A DNA stretch of 64,000 nucleotides from Bacteroidota bacterium (GTDB taxonomy: Bacteria > Bacteroidota > Bacteroidia > NS11-12g > UBA9320). The DNA lies in contig WGNA01000011.1 of assembly GCA_016124755.1 (NCBI GenBank), positions 182,688 to 246,687 of the forward strand, in the 5' to 3' direction. The position numbers and the translations under genes are program-made. A model generated the notes under the pieces. That model was not told the DNA's origin, ran no database searches, and worked only from the letters and a program-made list of their open reading frames with translations. Positions 33,636 to 41,866 of the stretch are shown here, piece by piece (positions within the stretch are counted from its first letter, which is position 1; every line of letters begins with the position of its first letter).

Positions 33636-34226
33636 CTAAAATACAGTCTTTCCACAACTTTCACTCAAATGAAAAAGGTGAATATTAAATCCCACTGCAA
33701 CTAATGGAAAATATCCTTTTTTGTAAGTTGATGTTGTGATATTGGTGTCGAAATCATACGACCAGTTTTCGGTAACGAACCTGCCGACACCAATCTTCAT
33801 ATTAAAATCCCACAATTTATTTTTGAAATACGAATACCGCCCGATCATACAACCGTGCATTTCGGTGCTGTTCCCGCTGAGATCCCCGCTGTACGATGAA
33901 TAATAATTATATCCGACGGCGAATTGATTTATTGTTTTTTTGCCGGGTTTCATTTCAAATAAATCCACCATTACGTTAATCGCAGAACTTCCGGCTGCGG
34001 TTAAATCATCCCACACACTGAATTGTGTATTTACCGGTCCGATTTTGATACCGAATGCCGGCATGAAGAAATTAGCGCGATCCATTCCAATTCCAACCGA
34101 CAAATACGGATTGAACCAATATGAAAGCGGATTAGATACGGTGTCGACCCTGGAAGTAGAATCAATTTCACCGGCTTTAACAAGTGTAAAAGTGAAAAAC
34201 AAAAAACCGAGCATTACATATTTCAT
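33636..34226 (-). CDS. Single-unit member of the FNPxxS exported barrel family
   Basis: A 196-residue protein with a signal peptide (MKYVMLGFLFFTFTLVKAG) followed by one family unit (YWFNPYLSVGIGMDRANFFMPAFGIKIGPVNTQFS...INVMVDLFEMKPGKK...FAVGYNYYSSYSG). It is clearly homologous to unit 2 of the 363-residue protein at 30.6-31.7 kb, including 'MIGRYSYFKNKLWDFNMKIGVG'. It is separated from its relatives by the higBA operon, which therefore seems inserted into, or flanked by, a tandem family. Function unknown; likely outer membrane. Confidence 0.75.
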   Translation of the reverse strand: MKYVMLGFLFFTFTLVKAGEIDSTSRVDTVSNPLSYWFNPYLSVGIGMDRANFFMPAFGIKIGPVNTQFSVWDDLTAAGSSAINVMVDLFEMKPGKKTINQFAVGYNYYSSYSGDLSGNSTEMHGCMIGRYSYFKNKLWDFNMKIGVGRFVTENWSYDFDTNITTSTYKKGYFPLVAVGFNIHLFHLSESCGKTVF

Positions 34227-34273
34227 GTAGGGAGCTTTTTAATTGAATAAATTCTTCATTAACAAATCTGAAT

Positions 34274-34558
34274 TTATTGATCTTCTTTCAGCAGAAATAA
34301 AACCTCGTCTTCTTTTTTCATGAGATAATGTTCGCGGGCATAGGCTTCAAGGCTTTTTTTATCGGTGTTGAGCGCCTTTTTCTGTTCTTTGAGTTTATCG
34401 ATTTCGGTGCGATAAAAATCCATTTCTGTTTCCATCGCTTTTATTTCCTTCCGCAATCGGTATTGATAGAGAAAGTTGTTGGCGTCGAAAAACGTGAGCC
34501 AAAACATCAGGGCAAAAAAGACAAGAAAATACCGGTTGCGAATGAGTTTGTGCCACAT
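34274..34558 (-). CDS. FtsB/DivIC-like septum formation initiator
   Basis: A 94-residue bitopic protein. ATG 34558 is chosen over the GTG at 34597. A short cytoplasmic 'MWHKLIRNR', one membrane helix (YFLVFFALMFWLTFFDANNFL) and a coiled coil (YRLRKEIKAMETEMDFYRTEIDKLKEQKKAL) lead to 'LEAYAREHYLMKKEDEVLFLL', the conserved C-terminal motif of DivIC/FtsB. These proteins form a complex with FtsL/FtsQ to start septal peptidoglycan synthesis. It lies 77 bp downstream of gltX on the same strand. Confidence 0.9.
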   Translation of the reverse strand: MWHKLIRNRYFLVFFALMFWLTFFDANNFLYQYRLRKEIKAMETEMDFYRTEIDKLKEQKKALNTDKKSLEAYAREHYLMKKEDEVLFLLKEDQ

Positions 34559-34635
34559 ATCGCCAAAGATAAAGGCAAATGCCCAGACCCAATCCACACG
34601 GATTTTACGTCTGTTCTGATTACTGGAAACAGGAA

Positions 34636-36171
34636 TTATTTAACAGCTCCTGAGAGATTTTCGAGTGCTTGTTTCATACGCCGCTCAATTACTTCACGGC
34701 TCAGTAATTCGATCATTTCAAAAATCGGAGGTCCGCCTGCTGCACCGCTTACAACAACACGCAACGGCTGCATCAACCCACCGGGATTGGTGTTTTGTGC
34801 TGTGCAATATTCTTTAAAGGATGCTTCTAATTCTGCAGCTTTAAATTCCGGCAGAGCGTTCCAGATTTCACCAATTGCTTTGATATGTCCCGCAACGTCC
34901 GCGTTCCATTTTTTAGCTACAACCTTCTCGTCGTATGCTTTCGGATCCTCAAAAAAGAAGGTTCCGGTTTCAACGATTTCATTCGCAAAATTTACTTTCT
35001 CCTTCATCAGTCCGACAACCGACTCGAGATAATTCAATTCACAGTTCCAGCCTTTAGCATTAATAAGTGGCATAAGGGAATTAGCAGTAACCGAATTATC
35101 CTGCATCATTAAGTACTGATGATTAAACCATTTGGCTTTATCCGCGTCGAATTTGGCACCGCTCTTCGAAACCTTTTCAAGACTAAAGGCATCAATCAAT
35201 TCATCTTTGGTAAAAAGCTCGCGGTTGTCTGAAGGATGCCAGCCTAACAACGCCAGCATATTAATTACAGCATCCGGTAAATAACCGTTTTCGCGATATC
35301 CGGAACTGATTTCTCCGGTTGACGGATCGTGCCATTCTAATGGGAAAACCGGAAATCCGAGTCGGTCTCCGTCGCGTTTGCTGAGTTTTCCTTTTCCATC
35401 CGGCTTTAGTAATAAAGACAGGTGAGCGAATTTCGGCATCGTATCTTCCCAACCGAAATAACGATACAACAAGACGTGCAGCGGAGCAGAAGGTAACCAT
35501 TCTTCGCCGCGTATCACATGAGTGATATCCATTACGTGATCGTCCACCACATTGGCGAGGTGATAGGTGGGCAGGCCGTCTTCTTTCAACAGAACTTTAT
35601 CATCCATTTGTGATGTATGCACCACAACCCAGCCGCGCACTTCGTCGTGAAAACGAACTTCTTCCTTTCTCGGAAGTTTGATGCGAATGATGTACGGATC
35701 ACCATTATCCAATCGCTTTTGAACTTCGTCTTCCGACAGAGTGAGCGAATTTTTCATGCTCATGCGGGAAGCGGCATCGTATTTTGCCGGCATACGGGCA
35801 GCTTCTAATTTCGCCCGCATCTCATCGAGTTCTTCTGTTGTGTCGAAAGCGTAATAGGCATGACCCGAAGCAATCAGTTGATCGGCATATTGGCGGTAAG
35901 TCGCCATTCTTTCGCTCTGACGATAGGGCGCACACGGGCCGCCTTCGCGAACGCCTTCATCCGGAGAAATGCCCAGCCAGGCTAATGCTTCATTAATATA
36001 ATCTTCCGCGCCGGGAACAAATCTTTTCTGGTCGGTGTCTTCAATTCTCAAAAGAAAATCTCCACCGTGTTTTCGGGCAAACAAATAATTGAACAACGCC
36101 GTACGAACGCCTCCGATGTGGAGAGGCCCGGTAGGACTGGGGGCAAAACGAACCCTTACTTTTCGATCCAT
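34636..36171 (-). CDS. gltX: Glutamyl-tRNA synthetase
   Basis: A 511-residue class I synthetase. The start was trimmed to ATG 36171, giving the normal 'MDRKVRVRFAPSPTGPLHIGGVRTALFNYLFARKHGG'. The HIGH motif reads 'HIGG' and the KMSKS motif 'GKLSKRDGDRLG', both usual for GluRS. The C-terminal anticodon domain runs from about residue 350. The 51-residue extension in the ORF track covers the promoter and the divergent MFS start. It charges tRNA-Glu (and possibly tRNA-Gln for amidation). Confidence 0.97.
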   Translation of the reverse strand: MDRKVRVRFAPSPTGPLHIGGVRTALFNYLFARKHGGDFLLRIEDTDQKRFVPGAEDYINEALAWLGISPDEGVREGGPCAPYRQSERMATYRQYADQLIASGHAYYAFDTTEELDEMRAKLEAARMPAKYDAASRMSMKNSLTLSEDEVQKRLDNGDPYIIRIKLPRKEEVRFHDEVRGWVVVHTSQMDDKVLLKEDGLPTYHLANVVDDHVMDITHVIRGEEWLPSAPLHVLLYRYFGWEDTMPKFAHLSLLLKPDGKGKLSKRDGDRLGFPVFPLEWHDPSTGEISSGYRENGYLPDAVINMLALLGWHPSDNRELFTKDELIDAFSLEKVSKSGAKFDADKAKWFNHQYLMMQDNSVTANSLMPLINAKGWNCELNYLESVVGLMKEKVNFANEIVETGTFFFEDPKAYDEKVVAKKWNADVAGHIKAIGEIWNALPEFKAAELEASFKEYCTAQNTNPGGLMQPLRVVVSGAAGGPPIFEMIELLSREVIERRMKQALENLSGAVK

Positions 36172-36187
36172 AACTGAAAAATGGCGG

Positions 36188-36195
36188 CAAAGATA
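36188..36195 (-). promoter_or_regulatory. Bacteroidota -7 box (TATCTTTG) of gltX
   Basis: On the minus strand TATCTTTG is an exact TAnnTTTG match 16 bp upstream of the gltX ATG. It supports the trimmed start at 36171. No -33 TTTG at normal spacing. Confidence 0.45.
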
Positions 36196-36286
36196 GGAAT
36201 TGAAAGCAGTTGAACTAAGCGGAAATACGAGGCTTGCGAATGTGAAATCACTCCAATAATTTGCGGAAGCCAAAACACAAAACAAT

Positions 36287-37642
36287 TTGAAATCAAACAA
36301 CAATAAAGCGCTGTGGTACATCACATCCGCGGCGTTGGCCGGATTTCTTTTCGGATTCGATACCGTTGTAATTTCCGGAGCGAATCAGCCGATCAAAGAT
36401 TTGTGGCACACTTCACCGCTCTTCCACGGAACCTTTATAATGTCGATGGCATTGTGGGGAACAGTTCTCGGATCAATCGGCGGCGGCATACCGTGTGAGC
36501 GATGGGGGAGAAAACCCACCTTGATTCTGATTGGCTGGTTGTATCTTATTTCAGCGGTTGGAAGTGCATTAGCTCCGGATCCGTATAGTTTTTCATTTTT
36601 CAGATTTGTCGGCGGACTCGGAATCGGGATTTCATCGGTGGTGGCTCCAACCTATATTTCCGAAATAACGTCGGCCGCCAACCGCGGAAGAATGGTGGCT
36701 TTGTATCAGTTTAACTTAGTGTTCGGAATTTTGGTAGCTTTTATTTCGAATTATCTTCTTTCCGGCTTTAACGGTGAGAACGACTGGCGATGGATGCTGG
36801 GTGTAGAAGGAATTCCTGCCTTTGTATATTGTATAATGGTGATGATGATTCCGGAGAGTCCGCGCTGGTTGATCGTTCGAAAAAACAACATTGAAAAAGC
36901 CCGGGAGATTTTGATTTCGATCCAGGGCGAAGAAAAAGCAGATTCGGAAATCAAAAGCATCACCGAACATTCTGAACAATCAAAAGGAAAAGTTTCATTC
37001 AACTGGAGGCATTTGCGGAAACCATTATCACTTGCATTTTTACTCTCGTTTTTTAATCAGTTGTCCGGGATAAATTTCATTCTGTATTACGCACCGGAAA
37101 TTCTGGAACGGGCAGGTCTTGCAACCCGTGATTCGTTGCAAAGCAGTATTTCCATCGGATTCGTAAATTTTGTTTTTACACTTTTCGGCATGTATCTGAT
37201 CGACAAACTGGGCCGTAAGAAATTGCTCTTTTACGGATCAATCGGCTATATATTAAGTTTGATTTTAGTGGGAATGGCTTTTCAGTTAAAACTCAATTCC
37301 ATTATTCTTTTGAGTTCACTTTGTTTGTTTATTGCTTCGCACGCAATCGGACAGGGTGCTGTACTATGGGTGTACATCGCTGAAATTTTTCCGAATCGTT
37401 TCCGGTCTTACGGACAATCATTCGGCACCGGAGTGCATTGGGTTTTCGCAGCTCTCATAACATTGTTGACTCCATTGTTTCTGGATAAAGACGACGGTGT
37501 TTTCGGGCAAAATCCCGCACCGATCTTTTTCTTTTTTGCGGCTTTGATGGTGCTCCAATTGTTGTGGGTAATTTTCATTGTTCCGGAAACCAAAGGTGTG
37601 AGTCTCGAAGAACTGCAGGATCAAATGGAGGTGAGGGATTGA
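36287..37642 (+). CDS. Sugar porter family MFS transporter
   Basis: A 451-residue, 12-helix transporter of the MFS sugar porter family. Hallmarks are 'GFLFGFDTVVISGA' in helix 1, 'CERWGRKPTLI' (loop 2-3, RWGRR-type), 'PESPRWL' after helix 6, 'LSGINFILYYAPEIL' in helix 7, 'IDKLGRKKLL' (loop 8-9) and 'PETKGVSLEEL' after helix 12. It likely imports a hexose or pentose by proton symport. TTG 36287 is the only reasonable start. It is divergent from gltX with about 115 bp between. Confidence 0.92.
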   Translation: MKSNNNKALWYITSAALAGFLFGFDTVVISGANQPIKDLWHTSPLFHGTFIMSMALWGTVLGSIGGGIPCERWGRKPTLILIGWLYLISAVGSALAPDPYSFSFFRFVGGLGIGISSVVAPTYISEITSAANRGRMVALYQFNLVFGILVAFISNYLLSGFNGENDWRWMLGVEGIPAFVYCIMVMMIPESPRWLIVRKNNIEKAREILISIQGEEKADSEIKSITEHSEQSKGKVSFNWRHLRKPLSLAFLLSFFNQLSGINFILYYAPEILERAGLATRDSLQSSISIGFVNFVFTLFGMYLIDKLGRKKLLFYGSIGYILSLILVGMAFQLKLNSIILLSSLCLFIASHAIGQGAVLWVYIAEIFPNRFRSYGQSFGTGVHWVFAALITLLTPLFLDKDDGVFGQNPAPIFFFFAALMVLQLLWVIFIVPETKGVSLEELQDQMEVRD

Positions 37643-37696
37643 GGAAGAGGGAAACGCAATTCGCTTTTAAGGAGATTATTTATTAAATCAAGATCC

Positions 37697-37716
37697 GGGC
37701 AAGGCGTGCCTTGCCC
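37697..37716. repeat. Dispersed palindrome, GGGCAAG family, copy 3
   Basis: GGGCAAGGC-GT-GCCTTGCCC has the same outer arms (GGGCAAG/CTTGCCC) as the palindromes at 16643 and 16732. Like them, it lies next to CGCTCTT- and GTTACC-type repeats, so the palindrome and microrepeats appear to travel as a module. Confidence 0.8.
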
Positions 37717-37721
37717 CCACG

Positions 37722-38045
37722 ACATCGCTCTTCGTTCTTTTGCTTCTGTTTCCAGTTATTGTTTCTTGCTCTTTCGCGCTCCCGCTCTTTGCTCTCTAGT
37801 TAAGGTTACCGTTACCGTTACGGTTTCCGTTACATTTACCGCTTCAGTTACTTCGCTTCGCTCAGCATGACGATTCGCTTTTTGTGAAACAAGAGATTCT
37901 TCGCCTGGCTCAGAATCGATATCGCTCTTCTTTTGCTTCCGGTTCCAGTTACCATTTCTTGCTCTCTCGCTCTCTCGCTCTCCCGCTCTTTGCTCTCCCG
38001 TTACAGTTACAGTTACTGTTACTGTTTCCGTTACCGTTTCTCCTC
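37722..38045. repeat. Composite low-complexity direct repeat (CGCTCTT / GCTCTC / GTTACC units)
   Basis: Two similar segments of about 130 bp (beginning near 37722 and 37917) share the order ATCGCTCTTC, CTTTTGCTTC, TTCCAGTTA, CTCCCGCTCTTTGCTCTC and GTTAC(C/A/T)GTTAC(C/T)G. Between them lies CGCTTCGCTCAGCATGACGATTCGC. The second segment carries pure GCTCTCTC and GTTACA/GTTACT runs. ORFs here are artefacts of the repeats. The segment ends 9 bp before the promoter of the CNNM/CBS gene. Confidence 0.8.
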
Positions 38046-38053
38046 CCGTTTAA

Positions 38054-38061
38054 TATCTTTG
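38054..38061 (+). promoter_or_regulatory. Bacteroidota -7 box (TATCTTTG)
   Basis: An exact TAnnTTTG match 13 bp upstream of the CNNM/CBS gene's ATG. It directly follows the GTTACC microsatellite, whose length changes would alter the -33 region. Confidence 0.45.
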
Positions 38062-38074
38062 CGCATCGATCCAT

Positions 38075-39334
38075 ATGGAACCTTCCTATTTGGTGATTTT
38101 CATAACCCTGCTGTTATCGGCGTTTTTTTCCGGTTTGGAAATCGCATTTCTGTCGGCGAATAAGCTGCGTATTGAACTCAAAAGCAATCAGGGAATTCGC
38201 TGGGCTAAGGTCTGTGCCGAGTACATCAAAACACCTTCGAAATTTATTTCAACCATCCTCATCGGGAACAACATTGCCATCGTTATTTACGGTATCGCGA
38301 TGGAAGAAATGCTGCGGTATCTGATGCCGGATTTCTTTAGTAACATTGATAAACTCAGCGCTCTTCTGCTGATTACATTAATATCAACCGGCATTGTTCT
38401 GTTTTTTGCGGAGTTTCTTCCTAAAGCGTTATTCCGGATTAATCCGTCCGGAATTTTGAGTGTTCTGATATTTCCGTTCAAAGCTTTCGCATTTCTTTTA
38501 TCTCCGATTGTAAAGTTCACTTTATGGCTTTCTAAAAATCTTTTGCGTGTGGTATTGGGAAAAGAATTCACCGAAGAATCGCCGGCTTTTTCCCGAATTG
38601 ATCTGGACGATTACATTACCGAAAGTCAGAAACACAAACACGAAGACGACCGCGATGTGGATACGGAAATTTTGAAAAACGCCCTGGATTTTGGTAATGT
38701 TCAGATCCGCGATTGCATGATTCCGAGAACGGCACTGATTGCTATTGATATCGACAGCGACATCAAGGAACTGGAAGAATTATTTATCGAAAGCGGGCAC
38801 AGCAAGATTTTGGTTTACCGGCAAAACATCGACAACATTATCGGTTATGTTCACCACATCGATTTGTTAAAAGAACCCAAAACCATCGGTTCGATTCTTA
38901 TTCCTATTATGATTACCAACGAATCGAAACCTGCCAATGAAATGCTCAATGAATTCACACAAAAACGAAAAAGCATCGCGGTGGTAGTGGATGAGTTCGG
39001 AGGAACCGCCGGCATTGTTACAACGGAAGATATTATCGAAGAAATTTTTGGTGAGATCGAAGACGAACACGACGACAATGACGACATCGTCGAAAAGAAA
39101 ATTAACGATTTTGAGTTCGAATTTTCAACATCACTCGAAGTCGATTATCTAAACGAAAAATACGGATTTAAAATTCCGGAAGGCGAATACGAAACGCTCG
39201 GAGGATTTATCATTTCCTCGTATGAAAGTATTCCCGAAAGTGGCGAAACGTTGGAAATCGAACCCTTCACTTTCCGGATTTTGAAATCAACAGACAACCG
39301 ATTGGAGCTGGTTCATTTACACCTGAATAAATAA
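38075..39334 (+). CDS. CNNM/CBS-domain membrane protein (CorC/HlyC family)
   Basis: A 419-residue protein. It has an N-terminal CNNM domain with four membrane segments (residues about 1-180; 'FFSGLEIAFLSANKLRIEL' and 'FAEFLPKALF'). A CBS pair follows at about 205-330 ('RDCMIPRTALIAIDIDSDIKELEELFIESGHSKILVY' and 'VVVDEFGGTAGIVTTEDIIEEIFGEIEDE'). A CorC_HlyC domain is at about 345-419. Family members take part in Mg/Co export or ion homeostasis; the older 'hemolysin' label is misleading. Related proteins are called GldE in gliding Bacteroidota, but the assignment here is not certain. Confidence 0.9.
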   Translation: MEPSYLVIFITLLLSAFFSGLEIAFLSANKLRIELKSNQGIRWAKVCAEYIKTPSKFISTILIGNNIAIVIYGIAMEEMLRYLMPDFFSNIDKLSALLLITLISTGIVLFFAEFLPKALFRINPSGILSVLIFPFKAFAFLLSPIVKFTLWLSKNLLRVVLGKEFTEESPAFSRIDLDDYITESQKHKHEDDRDVDTEILKNALDFGNVQIRDCMIPRTALIAIDIDSDIKELEELFIESGHSKILVYRQNIDNIIGYVHHIDLLKEPKTIGSILIPIMITNESKPANEMLNEFTQKRKSIAVVVDEFGGTAGIVTTEDIIEEIFGEIEDEHDDNDDIVEKKINDFEFEFSTSLEVDYLNEKYGFKIPEGEYETLGGFIISSYESIPESGETLEIEPFTFRILKSTDNRLELVHLHLNK

Positions 39335-39406
39335 TTTTTAAAAAAGGTTTAGCTCGGGCAGAAAATCCTTGTAACATAATTCACGGGTTGAGCGTTCGAC
39401 ATCGGT

Positions 39407-40048
39407 ATGAAAAACATCACTCTCAACTTTTCATTATCGCTGTTGTTGCTTTTTAGTTCGAATTACTCATTTTCACAAACCTATATAGGTGTGAATCTCA
39501 AGTCGATGAACGCGATCGGAACCAGTTCCGCTAACGGTTATCACGCTCAACCCTGTACCGATATTAATGCAGAATTTTTTGCAGAAAGACTAACCAAGCG
39601 AAACATCATGTATCGATTGGGATTTCAAGGTTTCAACACGCAATCGCAGTTTAGCCCGAATGGCAAAATGCTCAACTACGACGACGTTTGGCTTCGAATT
39701 TCTTTAACACGATCGTATGTACATTCTTTGGGAACAGGGAAGTTGCTTTACGGATCGGGTTTGTACACGGCTCATCTGGCGCAGCGGGATGTATATTCTA
39801 AAAGCGATGCCGGTTATAAAGATGAATATACGGCTTCCGGAAACGGATCTTTCAGCGTCGGATTAATTACAGGTGTTCGTTACATGCTGCCCGTTCATGA
39901 AGCAAAAACCAAAGGCAAACAATTGCTAACTGTGGGATTGGATCTCGGACTCGATCTCTGGCAACGAAACAATGTCGCCGACCCGCTGAATAAATTCATG
40001 TTCCAGACTTTTTATCTGGGTTATGAATTTGATTTGAAGAGGCGGTAG
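39407..40048 (+). CDS. Exported outer-membrane-barrel-like protein
   Basis: A 213-residue protein with a signal peptide (LSLLLLFSSNYSFSQ). Alternating beta stretches follow, including 'NIMYRLGFQGFN', 'VWLRISLTRSYVHSLGTGKLLYGSGLYTA', 'GSFSVGLITGVRYML' and 'FYLGYEFDLKRR'. It looks like a small outer-membrane barrel of the type annotated as 'outer membrane beta-barrel protein'. It is monocistronic with a possible terminator downstream. Function unknown. Confidence 0.65.
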   Translation: MKNITLNFSLSLLLLFSSNYSFSQTYIGVNLKSMNAIGTSSANGYHAQPCTDINAEFFAERLTKRNIMYRLGFQGFNTQSQFSPNGKMLNYDDVWLRISLTRSYVHSLGTGKLLYGSGLYTAHLAQRDVYSKSDAGYKDEYTASGNGSFSVGLITGVRYMLPVHEAKTKGKQLLTVGLDLGLDLWQRNNVADPLNKFMFQTFYLGYEFDLKRR

Positions 40049-40071
40049 ATATAGAGTCAATAAAGCTCTTT

Positions 40072-40145
40072 AAGGCCGTAATTAATAATCAGGGAAGTTT
40101 AAAGTTAGAGATGAATATTCCTAGAATTTATTTCGGCCTTTTTTT
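40072..40145 (+). terminator. Possible long-stem terminator between convergent genes
   Basis: AAGGCCG (40072-40078) pairs with CGGCCTT (40134-40140), which runs into a T-tract; a weaker inner pairing AGGGAA/TTCCT is possible. The loop is long (55 bases), so efficiency is uncertain. It overlaps the 3' end of the convergent minus gene. Confidence 0.35.
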
Positions 40146-41723
40146 ATTGCACATTTTTGCCGTTGTGTGTATTTGAACAATTATTCCTAATTGAAAAACC
40201 GAATAAACACCATCTTTCACTTCAGAATAATTATAACCTAAACCATATTGCAAATATATTCTTGGTATTAAGGCACTGTACTCAGAATTATGTAAGGCAA
40301 ATCCAAAATGAAAATTTTGATCAATGCGATATCCCTCATGTTTAATGAGCATTGTATTCATTTCTGAACCGATGTACAAACGCCCGTATTTGGTAATCAG
40401 ATTTTTATTTGACGGACTTTGCCATCTGCTGGCTGGGTTTAAAGATCTCATAGTAAAAGAAAGAAAGTGATATTGATAGCGAATTGAACCACAAAATCGC
40501 CGCTTCATGTCGATACCCAAAAGAAAACTGAAACGACTATACAGATCTTCCTCACCTAGAGTCAATCCGGTATAAGGCAACCAAGTTGAATGCGAATAAA
40601 GACCCCCGGTTTCCATGCAAATGAAAAGTCTTTTTTTGGGTAAACACAACCATCGAATGCCAATTAGTGGTGAGTCGCAATCAGAGGGTTGTGGATTGTT
40701 TTTACAGCAATCCATAAAACGTGTTATGTTGCCAACAAGATTTATATTTACGGGGAGTTTCGTATAATAATATTTCTGTTCTTTCTTCCCTTTTTTGGTA
40801 TTCCAAACCAATTGATTAAGATCAGTACATCCAATATAATATTTGTCTTTGATGTCAACATATTCTCGTGGTGCCCTCACTGTTACCCAATTCGCATTAA
40901 AAAATTGAGTTTTAAATTGAATGTTCTCCATGAGAAACCGATCAATTTTTTGACATGTGTCTTCCTTTGAAATTGTGTTATTATTCTTAAAGTTTTCACT
41001 GCACGAATCACACGGATAAGGACTTATTTTGAAAATTTTAAATCGGTCGAAATCTTCTTTTGGAAGAGTCGCAACAAATCGATGCTTTAACCACCATAAA
41101 TTTCCGGTTTTTCTGGTAACCCATTTAAGCCTTATTGCGATAAAATTCCCGTCCAAATCTGTAGATCCATAAAAATGTTCATTCCTTTTTCGCAAATTAG
41201 GAACGGAAGTTTCGATAACGACAATCTGTTTTTTTCTTTTGTCTAATGATCGGATATTGCACTGATGAAGTAATTCATAATCGATGTTGTAACACGAATT
41301 ATTGAATTGAATTTCTTCCGAATCCGTTTCCATTTCGCTAGAACTGAAACTGAAATAAAGAATGATGCTAACTCTTCGGTTTTTCTGTTGATCGTTATTG
41401 CCAAGCTCTCCAAGTGGGAGGGTTCGTATTGGAATTGTAGACGGAATAATCTTCTCACAATATTTTGCGGTATTTCTGGCTCGTTTTTCAGAAAGTCTGA
41501 GATTTGATTTGAAATCACCAACTGAATCTGCCATACCAACACATAATATGGAATCCAGATCTGTTAAATCGAATCTCAACGGAATCGTGTTAATTACAGC
41601 TATTTGTTCGTCGTTAATTTTGGATTCGCCAAACTCGAAATAAATAGAAATGGTGTCCTGTCCATATACATTAACTGAAGTCATCACAATCAGAAACAGA
41701 AAGATCAAAAGAATGGACTTCAT
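40128..41723 (-). CDS. Exported protein with an N-terminal OmpA-like domain
   Basis: A 531-residue protein. Its signal peptide (ILLIFLFLIVMTSVNVYGQ) is followed at once by an OmpA C-terminal-like domain (about 22-125: 'IYFEFGESKINDEQIAVI', 'CVGMADSVGDFKSNLRLSEKRARNTAKYC', 'NRRVSIILYF'), which binds peptidoglycan in OmpA/Pal. The remaining 400 residues are unknown, with Cys pairs and a barrel-like C-terminus (MDMKRRFCGSIRYQYHFLSF..., 'YLQYGLGYNYSEV'). An OmpA domain placed first, before a possible barrel, is the reverse of OmpA. Single gene. Confidence 0.7.
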   Translation of the reverse strand: MKSILLIFLFLIVMTSVNVYGQDTISIYFEFGESKINDEQIAVINTIPLRFDLTDLDSILCVGMADSVGDFKSNLRLSEKRARNTAKYCEKIIPSTIPIRTLPLGELGNNDQQKNRRVSIILYFSFSSSEMETDSEEIQFNNSCYNIDYELLHQCNIRSLDKRKKQIVVIETSVPNLRKRNEHFYGSTDLDGNFIAIRLKWVTRKTGNLWWLKHRFVATLPKEDFDRFKIFKISPYPCDSCSENFKNNNTISKEDTCQKIDRFLMENIQFKTQFFNANWVTVRAPREYVDIKDKYYIGCTDLNQLVWNTKKGKKEQKYYYTKLPVNINLVGNITRFMDCCKNNPQPSDCDSPLIGIRWLCLPKKRLFICMETGGLYSHSTWLPYTGLTLGEEDLYSRFSFLLGIDMKRRFCGSIRYQYHFLSFTMRSLNPASRWQSPSNKNLITKYGRLYIGSEMNTMLIKHEGYRIDQNFHFGFALHNSEYSALIPRIYLQYGLGYNYSEVKDGVYSVFQLGIIVQIHTTAKMCNKKRPK

Positions 41724-41866
41724 ATAGAGTTTGGGGAAATATTTATATGACGTTTTATAACGTACGTGCAGTTTGTTAAAACCGATGTTTTCGGAACATT
41801 TTTATTTCAAGCAACCAAAATCAGATTACTAAATCCAATTCAACTGACCGATCTTCTGATTATGTT

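Noticed and set aside
37884-38163. ORFs of 70-76 codons rich in Leu/Ser before the CNNM/CBS gene
   Set aside because: They are produced by the GCTCTC and GTTACC microrepeats and overlap the promoter and start of the real gene.
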